Part shown: positions 1 through 10,460 of the stretch, piece after piece
Layout: each line of letters starts with the position of its first letter
How positions within the stretch are numbered: the stretch's first letter is position 1
NCBI GenBank assembly: GCA_944739405.2
Contig: OX123209.2
Coordinates: 7,447,217-7,511,216, forward strand
Length of the DNA stretch: 64,000 nucleotides
Reading direction: 5' to 3'
Origin: Euclidia mi
Taxonomy: Eukaryota > Arthropoda > Insecta > Lepidoptera > Erebidae
Translations under genes and position numbers: made by a program
Notes under the pieces: model-generated
Database searches by the model: none
Told to the model about the DNA's origin: nothing
What the model saw: the letters and a program-made list of their open reading frames with translations, nothing else

Positions 1-599
1 TTTGTTTGCGGGGATCGTCAGGCTTTGAAACGCCGCGTATTGTGGTCTCATATTCTAATTCCGCTTCAGTTAATAATGAGAAATTTATAATGTAAGCCAT
101 TATTACAAAACAATAATAGAAAATCTAAGTATTTACGCCGGCACTAGAAAAAAAATTAAATATCGCCAGAAAATCGAATAGCGTGCTAAAAAAAAGCTGA
201 AATACACTAAATTATACAATGGTGTGATGATTGGTAAAGGATTAAAAAAAAATTCTTAAAGGTCACTCAAAGGTTGAATCACAATATTTTTTTCGCGAAC
301 ACGAGGCACGTTAGTTCAACGGCTAAGCGGTTAGAACCGGTTGGCGGCTGGGCACGCTGCCCGCGGTGAAACGTGATTTTAGACCGACGTTAATTAAATC
401 ACCGTTATGTTATTTACACAGTTAAATTGCTTATGGCCAACCAAAATAGATAGAAACTGTACATGTACGCAATTCACCACACCAGAATATATGCACACAC
501 AGGAGAAAAATATACAAGAGAAAAAGAAATTATTTCACTCACCTGTAAAGTGCCAACTTACGTTTTAAAAATATATTTAAAAATTCTATTGGGCGCCAA
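1..599 (-). other. Leader/interior of an LTR retrotransposon running off the left edge
   Basis: No gene is recognisable here. The primer-binding site next to the LTR at 600-1009 reads TGGCGCCC on the minus strand (598 to 591), so this stretch should be the leader and start of the interior of that element, whose remainder lies outside the window. It is AT-rich, and the short plus-strand ORF at 463-660 has no recognisable features. Confidence 0.45.
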
Positions 600-1009
600 T
601 GTCGCACGAGTGATTGATTTCCACGGGGTAGCCGGGATCGATCACTCGCCGAGCAATTAAAGAGAGATAATTAGGTTGTCTTACGGGAAATAAATAAAAA
701 ATATCACCAGGAAAGTTTAAACTCGCGTTATATTCCAGTTACACAATGGCTTTAATTACACAAAAAAAACTGACACTTGAGATTAGCCGACTAGACAATT
801 ATCCAGGGCGTGGGTGGTAGGTTGGCACTTCACAGGTCTTCAGAAGGGGTACTCAGCTTTGGTCGTGTTGTCCCGAAGCAGAAAAAGCCCAAACCACGTG
901 TGTCACCGGTATATATAAGGTCGGCGAGCGGGAGAGGGCGAGCGGGGCTCCCCACCGGTGCGCGTCACTCGTAGCGAGGCTCGCAAGCGCCGGGGCACGA
1001 CGTCACACA
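600..1009 (-). repeat. 5' LTR of a Gypsy-like retrotransposon
   Basis: On the minus strand the segment starts TGTGTGACG and ends GCGACA, the usual TG...CA frame. One base later comes TGGCGCCCAA, a primer-binding site typical of Gypsy-type elements. A TATA box (TATATA, about 910-918) lies mid-LTR after a GC-rich stretch, and an ATTAAA-like polyadenylation signal follows. I see no partner LTR in the window, so the element either continues left of position 1 or this is a truncated copy. LTR limits rest on these motifs, not on comparison with a second LTR. Confidence 0.65.
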
Positions 1010-1102
1010 GTGTAGACTAGTGAGGTTTAAACTTAACATTATGGGAGAGGAACACATTAGTTGTAGACAGTTGCCTTCCTCCTTCTCTTATATCTAAATT
1101 GG

Positions 1103-2131
1103 TTATTGAGTTTTGATGGCTTCATACAACATCTGTGATAACTTAGGATATGGAACTCCTGGGTTAGTAATATGGACTTGCTTGAAAATTTCCATCATTC
1201 TCTCAGGATGACAGTCTTTGAGTTCTCTCAGCTTCTCGTAAAATCCAAAAAGATTATTGACTGAGGTTACCACTTTGTCTACCTTGTTAGATCTCTTACT
1301 TCCTGATGATTTGCAAGCTGTGATCTTCCCTTGCTCTATCATATAAATATAGTCTCCGTGAGACATTGAGGCCACAGTTTTCTGATTAAGTGTTGGAGGT
1401 CTTGTAGGTATCGGTTGTGGTTCTTGATGAGGTCTCCCTAGTTTTTCAACAGAGGTTTTCAATAATGTCTCAAGCTTAGTAATGTATGAGGAGACTGTGT
1501 CAGTTTGAGCTCTCCAATGAGACTCCATGACGCTCTGTGATTTGGAGAATTTTTCCGATCTTTCATTAAGCAACGCCAATTCTGCGCTCATCATGGCCAT
1601 GTCCTCAAATGTTTTTTGCTGAGAGGTCAATGCTGATATCTTTAAGCTTTCAATCATACCATCTAGGTAGGCCTCAGATTTTTCTACTTTCCCCTTATTT
1701 TGTCTGTATGTGTAATTGAACCACTTAGCAATTCTCTCTTGTCCCAGACTATTCCAATTCTCTCTCAGGATAGATATAACTGAGGATTCATGAATCCATT
1801 CCGTCTCAGGAAAGATAGAGAGAAATTCCTTGAATGAGTAGCCGACACTTAATTTGTTGAAAGCCTTAGTAAGGAAAGTGATACTAGAGAAAGTTATATT
1901 ATTGGATGTATGAGCTGTTGGGCCTTGTTGCGGTTCCTCTTCTTGAACAATTGGTGTATCTTGCTCAGGAGAGGGAACTTCTACCATGTTGTATCCTTCA
2001 TCATTGTCCCCCATTTCTGCTTCTCCAGTGAGCACCTCTCCCATGAATCCTTGGTGTCTAGAAAGTAGATCCACGGAGGAATCTACAGGTCTGTCTATCT
2101 TGATGTTAGAATATCCCTCATCAGTGTCCAT
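1103..2131 (-). CDS. Intact 342-aa ORF, possibly an endogenous viral phosphoprotein-like gene
   Basis: I cannot identify this gene with certainty. It is one of the few long uninterrupted ORFs here that is not obviously RT or transposase. Residues 1-75 are acidic and low-complexity, with a DxDEGY motif twice (residues 2-7 and 42-47). Residues about 80-230 are helical and heptad-like, suggesting a coiled coil. A proline-rich linker (about 235-250) leads to a small helical C-terminal domain (about 275-342). That order (acidic tail, oligomerisation coil, linker, small C-terminal domain) is the layout of phosphoproteins of negative-strand RNA viruses, so an endogenous viral element is a reasonable guess. 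The alternative is a gag-like ORF, because it starts about 510 bp downstream of an LTR primer-binding site on the same strand. No zinc knuckle or catalytic motif is visible. There are no internal stops. Confidence 0.4.
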   Translation of the reverse strand: MDTDEGYSNIKIDRPVDSSVDLLSRHQGFMGEVLTGEAEMGDNDEGYNMVEVPSPEQDTPIVQEEEPQQGPTAHTSNNITFSSITFLTKAFNKLSVGYSFKEFLSIFPETEWIHESSVISILRENWNSLGQERIAKWFNYTYRQNKGKVEKSEAYLDGMIESLKISALTSQQKTFEDMAMMSAELALLNERSEKFSKSQSVMESHWRAQTDTVSSYITKLETLLKTSVEKLGRPHQEPQPIPTRPPTLNQKTVASMSHGDYIYMIEQGKITACKSSGSKRSNKVDKVVTSVNNLFGFYEKLRELKDCHPERMMEIFKQVHITNPGVPYPKLSQMLYEAIKTQ

Positions 2132-2141
2132 TGTGATAGAT

Positions 2142-2640
2142 AGAATGTACTGTGATGTTAAAAACTTTGTTATGTACTACTAACAAGTAATCGCATTTTC
2201 TTACTTTTTAAAATGCTGCTGGTGATGAACTTCACAAATGTAGAGAAGATGACTATACTGTACTGACAATTGGTTCAGTTTTTCGATCAAATCTCTCAAT
2301 ATTACAAGTTAGGCAGTTAACATGCACCTTTGTTTGCTACAGCAGCGTCCAGGATGGTCTGGATGATTCATTTAGAAATGTTAAGGAAGGAGATTAAGAC
2401 ATTATTTATCTCCCACCGATTACTAGTCGTTAGGTCTATAATTGGACTGAGTCACCCTGTTATGTTGCTGACGTAATCTGTAGTGTAGACACGGAGCGAC
2501 GTTGAAGGCTTCGTCTTCTTGACTACCAGGCTTGATCGTCGACTCGAAGGTACTTGAAGTGCGGCTGCTCGAACTTGTAGATCCTCTTCAGTTGCAGTTC
2601 TTCTCACGAGAACACGTTGCCAGTGAATCTAACGCGATGA
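2142..2640 (-). other. Leader between an errantivirus-like LTR and the 342-aa ORF
   Basis: About 500 bp between the primer-binding site at 2642-2659 and the ORF start at 2131. No gene is seen in either strand. If the 342-aa ORF belongs to the same element this would be its untranslated leader; otherwise it is the boundary between two unrelated insertions. Confidence 0.35.
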
Positions 2641-2641
2641 T

Positions 2642-3119
2642 ATCCTACCGACTGCGCCAGTTAAGTGGTCGTGGACGGGCGGCGACGAGGATCAGGTCGA
2701 GAAATGATTTACTCGGAGTCACAAATTAATAAAATATTTAATTCTTCAAAGTTACAGAGTTACTACTACAGAATATATATATGTCATATTTAACAAAGGT
2801 ACCACAGTGACCTGAAGATGACGAACTAGGAATGAATTGTTTGCTAAAATGCAGGGCTTTATATACGGTCAAATTTCTATGAGCGTCCTTATCTCAAGGC
2901 GAGTCGTAAAAAGATGGTAATAAAATAATGTCGTAAAACTTAGTCAGGTGAGACTAATCTGACGTTAATTAGCTATGACAAAAGATGATTTACAGCTCCC
3001 TTATCGCAACTTGTCTTAATGTATTCTTTTGCAAGTGAGCTAAGTCACATACACATGACTACTTAGTCATAATTAATGCTTATTTTCAAAGCTATTTACT
3101 TACACACTAACCCACAACT
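2642..3119 (-). repeat. Errantivirus-like LTR with adjacent primer-binding site
   Basis: On the minus strand the LTR appears to begin AGTTGTGGG near 3119 and end at CACTTAACT near 2660. It runs directly into TGGCGCAGTCGGTAGGAT (2659 to 2642), a primer-binding site matched by errantivirus-type Gypsy elements of insects. A TATATAAAGC promoter motif lies at about 2867-2876 and an ATTAAA signal near 2740. The AGTT start instead of TG fits errantiviruses. The outer limit is inferred because no second LTR is present. Confidence 0.6.
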
Positions 3120-3311
3120 CAGTAAACACTAAAGTAATTACATTACATCAAAAATCCTTTCCGAATATGCCAAAATGTAAACAAAAGAAACAAAACAGCG
3201 CCCCGGTGAATGGAAATTTCGTTAAACCACGCCCGCTTTCGGGAGTTGTCGGTTCGCCCGTGTGCCGCACGGGATGGTGTTATTTCACGGTACATTTTTT
3301 ATTGAGTTCAC

Positions 3312-3607
3312 ATGGAGAGGATGAATGACGAAAGACTGAATAAGAAGATATATAAGGCAAGTGTGAATGGGACAGAACAAAGGGGAAGACCTAGGCGGAC
3401 GTTCTCTGACCAGATTGGAGACATCCTTAAAACAGGAAAGGTAAGAAGTACCCTAAACAGAAGAGCATGCATGAGGAATTTGATGGGAGTGAATGAAGCA
3501 AGCGAGATATGTCAGGATCGTTGCAAATGGCGTTCCGTAGTCTCTGCCTACCCCTCCGGGAAACAGGCGTGAGTCCATGTATGTATGTATGTATGTATGT
3601 ATGTGCT
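3312..3607 (+). pseudogene. 3' end of an RTE-type LINE with (ATGT)n tail
   Basis: The 86-codon ORF is the extreme C-terminus of a LINE polyprotein. It matches the minus-strand copy at 19455-19931 almost residue for residue (shared motifs RGRPRRTFSDQIGDILKTG and CMRNLMGVNEA, ending YPSGKQA). It is followed by a short tail and a pure (ATGT)n run at about 3577-3604, the usual 3' end of these copies. RT and endonuclease domains are missing, so this is a 5'-truncated dead copy. Clade assignment (RTE-like) is from the style of the tail and is moderately sure. Confidence 0.65.
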
Positions 3608-4040
3608 TATGAGTGGTACAAAGCGTTTATAAGCGGTCGAGATGTGATGGAAGATTTGCCTCGCTCTGGTAGGCCATCAACGTCTGCAACTAAAGTTAAC
3701 ATCGCTAAAGTGAAGGAAACAGTGACTGAAACTTTCTGTATCTCATGAGTCGATCCGTACCATTTTGACTAATCATTTGGGTATGAAACATGTTGCCGCT
3801 CGACTAGTCCCAAACGACCTGATTTTTTTCGGACATGCTAGAACGAGTCAATGCCGACCCAACATTTATGAAAGCAATCAAACATTCAAAAAGCATCATG
3901 ATAATGCGCCTTCGCACAAGGTCATCATTGTGAACGAATTTTGACCAAACACTCGACAAATACCATCGAGCAACTAACATTTCCACCAGATATGGCCCCA
4001 GCCAACTTCTTTCTTTTTCCTAAACTCCAATTACCACTTC
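3608..4040 (+). pseudogene. Mariner transposase remnant
   Basis: Translation in shifting frames gives recognisable mariner blocks in order: WYKAFISGRDVMEDLPRSG and RPSTSAT (helix-turn-helix region), then KHVAARLVPNDL, then HHDNAPSH (second catalytic Asp), then a decayed DMAPADFFLFP-like block. The first catalytic region is deleted between about 3870 and 3890, and there are several frameshifts. No terminal inverted repeats were found. It abuts the (ATGT)n tail on its left. It is a different mariner lineage from the one at 13438-14730. Confidence 0.7.
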
Positions 4041-4101
4041 GTGACACCCCTGTGATTTTGGGTGATCTTCTAGCGTATTATCTATATAGATAAGATATAT
4101 A

Positions 4102-5079
4102 GCGTAAACTAGTAGCAGATGTAATAAGTCCAATTTTAGCTAAACTTGTTAATTTGTCCGTTAAACACTGTATTTTTACTAACCAATTAATAGAAGCAAT
4201 AATTCGTCCGATTTATAAAAAAAGAGACCATAAAAATGTAACAAACTATAGACCAATAGCAATACTGTCAAGTGTTGATAAAATTATGGAAAAATGTATC
4301 GTTAGTCAATTAAGCAAATACTTACAAGTGCACAAAATATTAGATAATTGTCAACATGGTTTTCTAAACCATGTTGACAATTATCTAATATTTTGTGCAA
4401 AAGGGAGAAGTACCAACACATTATTGTCCAAATTTACAGATGAAATTAACATCTACCTAGAAGAAAAGAAATTCATTATTTTAATATTATTCGATAATAA
4501 AAAAGCATTTGATACATTAGAGTTAAACACCCTTCTTAATGCGATGAGGGAATGTGGTGTGGGAAAACCATTGAACCAGTGGTTCAGTGATTACCTCACA
4601 GCGCGTTCCTACCGCGTAAAGGTGAGTGACACACTCAGTGACAAGATAGAGGTGCGATGCGGAGTACCGCAGGGCTCTGGATGTGCACCTGTAAGCTACC
4701 TTATGCACGTTAATAGCGTGTGCAATGTGCTGCAGCACTGCTCCGCACACATGTACGCAGATGATCTGTGTGTGTTGCTAGCCGGCACCGACATGCTTGA
4801 CGCTTGTCGTCGAGTACAACAGGACATAGATGCTGTCGTAAAATGGTCCCACGACAGTGGTATCGTATTGAACACTGACAAAACTAAATTACTTATAGTA
4901 CACTCTCCCTACTTACCACCTCCTGTTAATTCCTCGCCCCTGTATACTCACACATTCGAATGTATTCACAACAAATCGTTAAATTGTAATTGTAACCCCA
5001 TAGAAAAAGTAAATAGTGTAACTTACCTAGGCATGAAAATAGACGAAAAATTTTCATGGCTCCATCATGTAGAACACTT
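4102..5079 (+). pseudogene. Jockey-like LINE reverse transcriptase, 5' part
   Basis: Encodes an RT of the Jockey/CR1 type: PIYKKRDHKNVTNYRPIA, a decayed FDNKKAFD block carrying the first catalytic Asp, GVPQGS and MYADDL (catalytic YADD, about 4753-4770). The frame is open for 320 codons but has no start of its own, because the endonuclease half is missing. A perfect 33-bp hairpin (4330-4398) adds residues between QHGF and KGRST without breaking the frame. The coding sequence stops at an AT-rich insertion at about 5080 and resumes near 5921. It is a 5'-truncated, multiply interrupted copy. Confidence 0.85.
4330..4398. repeat. Perfect 33-bp inverted repeat with 3-nt loop
   Basis: Arms 4330-4362 and 4366-4398 are exact reverse complements around the spacer TCT. 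The right arm interrupts the expected QHGF-KGRST motif of the RT, so it looks like a 33-nt inverted copy of the preceding sequence inserted in frame. Confidence 0.95.
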
Positions 5080-5920
5080 TTTTGATAGAGTATCGGTGAA
5101 AGAATTTAGTTTTTAAGGATTAATTATTTTGAATAGGCTATGGTAATAGCGGATGAATGTCTTATGTTGCCAGCATTAAAAATAAAATGAAGTATGGTAG
5201 GCAGAAATTGTTTTAAGGAAATAATATTTTTATTATTATATTAGAAAACAATATATTTTATTTACTTAATAAGTATATTTGTAAAAAGAATCAAGAAATA
5301 TATAATTTGTTATATATTCCATAATTATTAATCGGTAAAAATAGTTTTGTTTTTTAATCGATAGTAGAAATATTTTTTCAAACCATTTGCAACACTTTTT
5401 TTTATCTGTTATGTCATTCGTGTTGCTACTGTGCATCGTAAATATTTTGCTCTGATTCATTGGTGTTTTCGTACGGTTTTAATGTAATGTAATTGAATAT
5501 AAATTCAATAATAATGATCAGGACCTTCTACCCATGCTAAGAATATGCAGCGGTATTTGTGATTGTGGTTAGCTTTTTGGACGAGTATACATAGTACGAG
5601 GTTCCCTAGTACACAGGTGATTATTCATTATTATTGGCCACTCTTTATGTAGTTTTTGTTCTTTAAGACGCAAAGACATACCTTTATTTACATCTAGGTA
5701 TTATATTTATGTTAAAATTCAATTTTGAGGTATATTTAGTTGCGGAATAATTTCCATTTCAAATATCTCGTATCTTATTTCCACCAAAAGTTATTTTAAA
5801 AGAAATTATACAAGTTAATAGAGTAGTCATTTATCTTCAAAACACACATGGTATCGTGTTTGGCCGTGCCAGGCCCATAATGTATGGCCAAATGGTTACA
5901 TCACCTTTTATTATTTAAGT
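5080..5920. other. Insertion of unknown type inside the Jockey RT
   Basis: About 840 bp of AT-rich sequence separates RT codons for HHVEH (ending near 5079) from those for LRCLYLSLVDSILDYALDCYG (from 5921). I see no coding sequence, clear inverted termini or target duplication. It may be a decayed DNA transposon or a composite. Confidence 0.5.
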
Positions 5921-6951
5921 TATAAAGTTCCTATTAGTACATTGAGATGTTTATACTTGTCATTAGTAGATTCCATCCTCGATTACGCTTTGGATTGCTA
6001 TGGTCTTACCCACAGACATAGATCTACATAGATAACGCAAATGCATGCACTTCGCGTGTCTGAACTCCGACCAAGCGTCGAGCTTGGTCGCCACTAACTT
6101 CAGTCCCCGCGCGTCCGTTTTACCGTTAAGTAAACTTTATTCACATTACGTTGCCGCGTTTGCTTCGGACGTTTGATCTGACGTTGTGTATTAGGAGACG
6201 ATGAATATCGCACAAGCGATACTGTCGCGCATCGCTTCGACTTCGTGATACAGGCAACGTCACAGTAGGTATTAAAAAGTCGGCACGCTTGGTTTCAATA
6301 CAAATCGTGATAGTTGCGTTATCTATGTAGATCTATATCTGTGGTCTTACCTTTAAAACATATATTGACAAAATAGAAGCAATTCAAAACCGATTTATAA
6401 AACTACTAGTTAGTAATAAAACTAAAGAAAAATATAAAAATGATTATGCAAAACTGTACAAAATCTGTAAAATCTTACCAATTAAATTAAAGCATAAATA
6501 TCTTCTTTTAGTTAACAACCACAGCAATTCGGTGATTAATTTGGAGGAGGTCACAAATAACTACAATACTCGATCGATGTCCTCCGGCAGATTTACAGTG
6601 CTAAGAGTATATAACTATTATGGAGATAGAACTTTAAAAAAACGCCTGCCATACCTGTTAAACAGTCTGCCTGAGGACATACGTCAAGAAAAAGATAAAA
6701 TTTTATTTAAGAAAAAACTTAAGAAGTATTATTTAGATTGTATTTAGTTTAAGTTCCTACCTTTATATAATTGCTTTGTAATATTTAATTTAATTTCATA
6801 ACATTGTACCTGCAGAAACTATTGTTATAACAGTACGGAGACTGGATCCCACAGTCAAACCTGTTACAAGGTTTTGTGGCGCATAATGTAACTACATATT
6901 AGAATAATGTTTAATAAAAATTCACAAATAAAAAAAAAAAAAAAAAAAAAA
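5921..6951 (+). pseudogene. Jockey-like LINE, 3' part with poly(A) tail
   Basis: This resumes the RT begun at 4102: SLVDSILDYALDCYGLT up to 6010, then after a MITE KTYIDKIEAIQNRFIKLLVSN from 6352, ending at the stop near 6747. A 3' UTR follows, closed by about 26 consecutive A residues (about 6926-6951). Together with 4102-5079 it represents one LINE insertion later hit by two other elements. The bases GTCTTACC on both sides of the MITE show that the reading frame was continuous before that insertion. Confidence 0.85.
6011..6343. mobile_element. 333-bp MITE with 30-bp TIRs and 8-bp target duplication
   Basis: The element begins CACAGACATAGATCTACATA and ends with the inverted counterpart (6314-6343); the 30-bp arms differ at one base. 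It is flanked by the direct repeat GTCTTACC at 6003-6010 and 6344-6351. An 8-bp target duplication fits hAT- or P-type transposases. It carries no coding sequence. Confidence 0.9.
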
Positions 6952-8240
6952 AAATGTCACTCAACTTTGGGGTGAGGCGATGGACAGGCATGGGGAGTCG
7001 TTGGCTAATAGTCTCGATATCTCCAAAGCCTTAGATAGAGTCTGGCATCGTGCGCTTCTTTCCAAGCTTCCAGCCTACGGCTTGCCGCCTCGATTGTGCA
7101 ACTGAGTTGCCAGCTTCCTGCATGAGCGCCGTACACGAGTCCTTTGTGACGGTGAGTCATCGAACTTTTCCAGGTGAATGCTGGTGTGCCTCAGGTGTCC
7201 GTGTTATCACCCACGCTTTTTCTTCTGCATATCAATGATATGCTCACTTTTGGGGGCATACATTGCTATGCAGATGGCAGTACTGTTCATGGGCGATATC
7301 TCGGACACTCTGCGGCTAAGCACGCCTATACTGAGGAGTGTAGGCGAACACTTGTTGCTGAGCTTGACTGGGTTCTGAATTGCATCTCGCATTGGGGTGA
7401 TGAGAACCTGGTCGAGTTCAACGCCAAAAAAACACAGGTGTGCGCATTCTCTCCCCATTCGATCTCCATTCCTTCCCCATCCCTCTCTTCTGGACACTCC
7501 ACTACCAATTCAAAACAGCCTCAATATCCTGGGTATGGACATACGCAGAAATCTCAACCAAAATAACTACATGAAGGGTGTCATCAAATCCGCATCTCGG
7601 AAACTCGGAGTCCTGAACTAGGTGAGGCGGTTTTTCACGCCGGAGCAGTTGTGTCTGTTATACAATACCCAGGGTCGCTCCTGCGTGAAATACTGCTCTC
7701 ACCTTTGGATTGGCTTCACTCAGTACTTATTGGACGCCCTCGATAGGTTGCAGCGGCGTGCTATCCGTATCATAAGGGATCCAGAGGCCACTAAGACGCT
7801 TGAGTCACTGCAATTACGCAGAGACGTGGCCTCAATGGCTGTCTTCTATCGAATCTATCACGGTGAGTGCTCCGAAGAGCTCTTTCAACTATTCCCACCC
7901 TCTCGTTTCCTATCTCGAACGACACGTGCTGGGTTGAGGTGCCACTCTTACACGGTAGAACAGATACCGTCACGCACCAAACGGTTCGGCGCCTCATATC
8001 TCTGCCGTACCATTAAGATGTGGAACTCTTTACCAGCCCGCGTGTTTCCCTCCACTTATGATTCTGGATCCTTTAAGCGGGGCGTGAAAAAGCTTTTCTC
8101 AAGGTCGTCAAGGTAAGGGCCATCATGCCATAATGCCATACTGGCTGTTGGGATGATGGCCATCACTATGGGACTTCACTGACTGCTTAGTATCAGGCAG
8201 CATGGAGTCAATTTGTTCTGCAGAAATAAAAAATAAAAAA
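6952..8240 (+). pseudogene. Second Jockey-like LINE, RT and C-terminal region
   Basis: A separate LINE copy starting immediately after the poly(A) of the previous one. Translation in several frames gives SLDISKALDRVW (catalytic Asp block), AGVPQVSVLSPTLFLLHINDM, then CYADGST, where the usual YADD has become YADG, so the catalytic pair is lost. The downstream region is open: 7622-8116 encodes the C-terminal zone with LLYNTQGRSCVKYCSHLW, YRIYHGECSEELFQLFP and IKMWNSLPARVFP. Frameshifts near 7170 and a stop at 7619 disable it. The 3' UTR ends in AAAAATAAAAAAAC near 8240. The family is one of the commonest LINEs of moths. Confidence 0.85.
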
Positions 8241-8257
8241 ACCCTTTTCAATCAGTA

Positions 8258-8431
8258 GCAGACATAAAGGAGAATTCGCGGCGAGAACTGAACTCAATTC
8301 CGGAAACAGCGTTTCAAAAAGTTTTGATGATTGGATTATTCGTTGGCGTCAGTGTATCGTATCTGAAGGAGCATACTTTGAAGGTGATAAAATTTTGATT
8401 CCTAAATATATAATAAATCGATTTTTGTGAC
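8258..8431 (+). pseudogene. Mariner transposase C-terminal fragment
   Basis: One frame reads IPETAFQKVFDDWIIRWRQC followed by IVSEGAYFEGDKI, the characteristic C-terminal end of a mariner transposase, ending at a stop after about 55 codons. Nothing of the catalytic core or the inverted repeats remains next to it. Confidence 0.7.
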
Positions 8432-9588
8432 CTTTGACCTCTGAATTTAAAACTTGCGGGCATCCAATTATATTTGACTTTTGAGAACAGTTTGAGGATG
8501 CCAAACTACAAGTTTTTACGTGGTAATATACCTACTGGGTATGAAGATTTTTCGAGATTTGTACCTAATTTGGCCTTAAATGACTGGACTATACCTGACT
8601 GTCCTGAGAAGAAACATTCGAAACAAACTCACAAGTCATAGTCTCTTCTAATAGGTATGTGTCAAAAGTATTGAATACTCATATTCACATAATTGTAACA
8701 AATTCAAAGTACCTACCTATCGTTTATGGCATCAAACGCTTGAGCAGTTTGCCCCAGCATCCAACACGAGCTTATAGATGAATTCTATTCTCTTACTATT
8801 TCCTCCTTACGTATTTTTCACTTTGCATTTCTCACAATATAAGTGCCACAATTTTCCACGAACAGGCACTGTTGTACTAACTGTCAATGTATGATACTGT
8901 TCATACATTCAATATAAGTCACAATACTCACACTAATATTATATCTCAAAGCGGGATTTAATAATAAACTTCCCAGGGCCAAGTCTGCTATTTTAAACAC
9001 ATTCGTCGTTCCAACACAATCCCAATGCAATTTTGATAAAAGTTCGTAGTCTCATAGTCTGCTAATTCATAATGGTCGTTCATTGATCGGTCATTGGTCT
9101 CATAATATAATTAGTGTTATAAGCACTCTGAAGTTGTATTATATTAAGTCCGTAAATAGCAAAAAACAATAAATTTCTTCAATTCAACTCAAACATTTGT
9201 TTTCTGTTTAGCTGTCCAAATCAATTGTGAAAATGTCACATAATGATTCTAAAGTTTTGACGTTTACCTATTTTTAGCGGCCGATGTTTATATTTTTGTT
9301 TCAACCTCAAATGAACTGAAAATGCAGATACAGCACGCTCTGTAAATACACGAGCCACCCTCACAAACGCATTAAAAATCTTAGCGGCAAGTTTGCGAAA
9401 TATATACTTTTGTGTGTAGTAGCATGGTGCACAAACAATATAAAAGCAAAACATAGCACTAAAGGAATATTATTACACCATTATTTAAAAATAAACAATA
9501 ATACTCGAGCTTTGTCCTCAAGATGAGCATTAGGTGTACATGTAGTAACAAATACGGTGTCGCCTATTCGCACTGATATTAAGGTAGA
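8432..9588. other. No recognisable gene
   Basis: About 1.15 kb of AT-rich intergenic sequence. Short ORFs (for example minus strand 9236-9454, 72 aa) show no motif I recognise and no support. No inverted termini or LTRs seen. Confidence 0.5.
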
Positions 9589-9592
9589 TTAA

Positions 9593-10108
9593 TGGTGAAC
9601 GCACACTTATCCGAGCCGAACGCGTCGAACGCGTCGAACGAAACGAATTTTAGATTTCTTTATATGAAATCTCATGAAACCTTGCACACTTGTCCGCGTC
9701 GAATCGTCCGAATCTGGAAGCACCTCAGAAATCCTCGAAGAATTCGAATGACGTCATCAGATTCGGCGCGGTTAGTGCGGTCGATTCGTCCGATGCGCTC
9801 GCATTCTATCAGTTGGGTATGACAGAGCAACGCACGAGTACTATTGCCGCATTGTTTCTTCATCTTCCATTAATAAAGCACTGACAAATAAAAACCTCGT
9901 CAAGATCCATCACAATTCACATGCAATAACAGTGCGACAGGCGTAAAGGAAATGGAAACCATTTGTTCGATGCGCTCGATTCTTTCGGCGCGGTCGATTC
10001 TTTCGGCGCGGTCGATTCTTTCGGCGCGGTCGATTCTTGCTAATGTGCGAGGCCTCCTTGACTTCGATTCGTTCGACGCGTTCGGCTCGGATAGGTGTGC
10101 GTCCACCT
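9593..10108. mobile_element. 516-bp TTAA-flanked MITE (piggyBac-like)
   Basis: The ends are imperfect inverted repeats: the left end reads TGGTGAACGCACACTTATCC and the right end, reversed, AGGTGGACGCACACCTATCC, continuing through GAGCCGAACGCGTCGAACG on both sides. TTAA sits immediately outside each end (9589-9592 and 10109-10112), the target duplication of piggyBac-type transposons. The interior is rich in TCGATTC/GAATCGA words on both strands. There is no transposase. Confidence 0.75.
9966..10035 (+). repeat. 18-bp minisatellite inside the MITE
   Basis: The unit TCGATTCTTTCGGCGCGG is repeated head-to-tail about three and a half times, beginning with a variant (TGCGCTCGATTC). The repeat keeps short ORFs open on both strands, giving repeats such as RIDRAE, which I do not regard as proteins. 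Confidence 0.9.
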
Positions 10109-10460
10109 TTAAGAGATTTTTTTGTGGGTATCTCTAACTTACTTGTCTTGTCCGAGCGCAGCACTCGTCATTCACAATTCAGTGCTCCGCCGCTTCGCAC
10201 GTGAACAAATTTAATCGTGTACTCGTGTGGTAATAATGGGAAAACGTTCTCGTACCGAGCCCGACTATGAGTCGTTAGCAAAAAAGTTTAAACATTAGAA
10301 AAATTGTTAGGCGCTCGGAAAGATCGACAACACGAGCCACGCCACCGCTTGTCCTCCACGTCGTCATCGTGGTCACGCACCTCGCGCTCGTCGAGCGACC
10401 GCTCGGCCCGCAGCCCTGTCGCGCGCCTTCACACCTACCAGGATCTGTTTTGTATTGAAG

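Noticed and set aside
463..660. 65-aa ORF as a gene
   Set aside because: It crosses the boundary between an LTR and its leader on the opposite strand.
9236..9454. 72-aa minus-strand ORF as a gene
   Set aside because: No motif, no supporting context, length expected by chance in AT-rich DNA.
9900..10164. ORFs encoding RIDRAE-type repeats
   Set aside because: Product of the 18-bp minisatellite inside a MITE.
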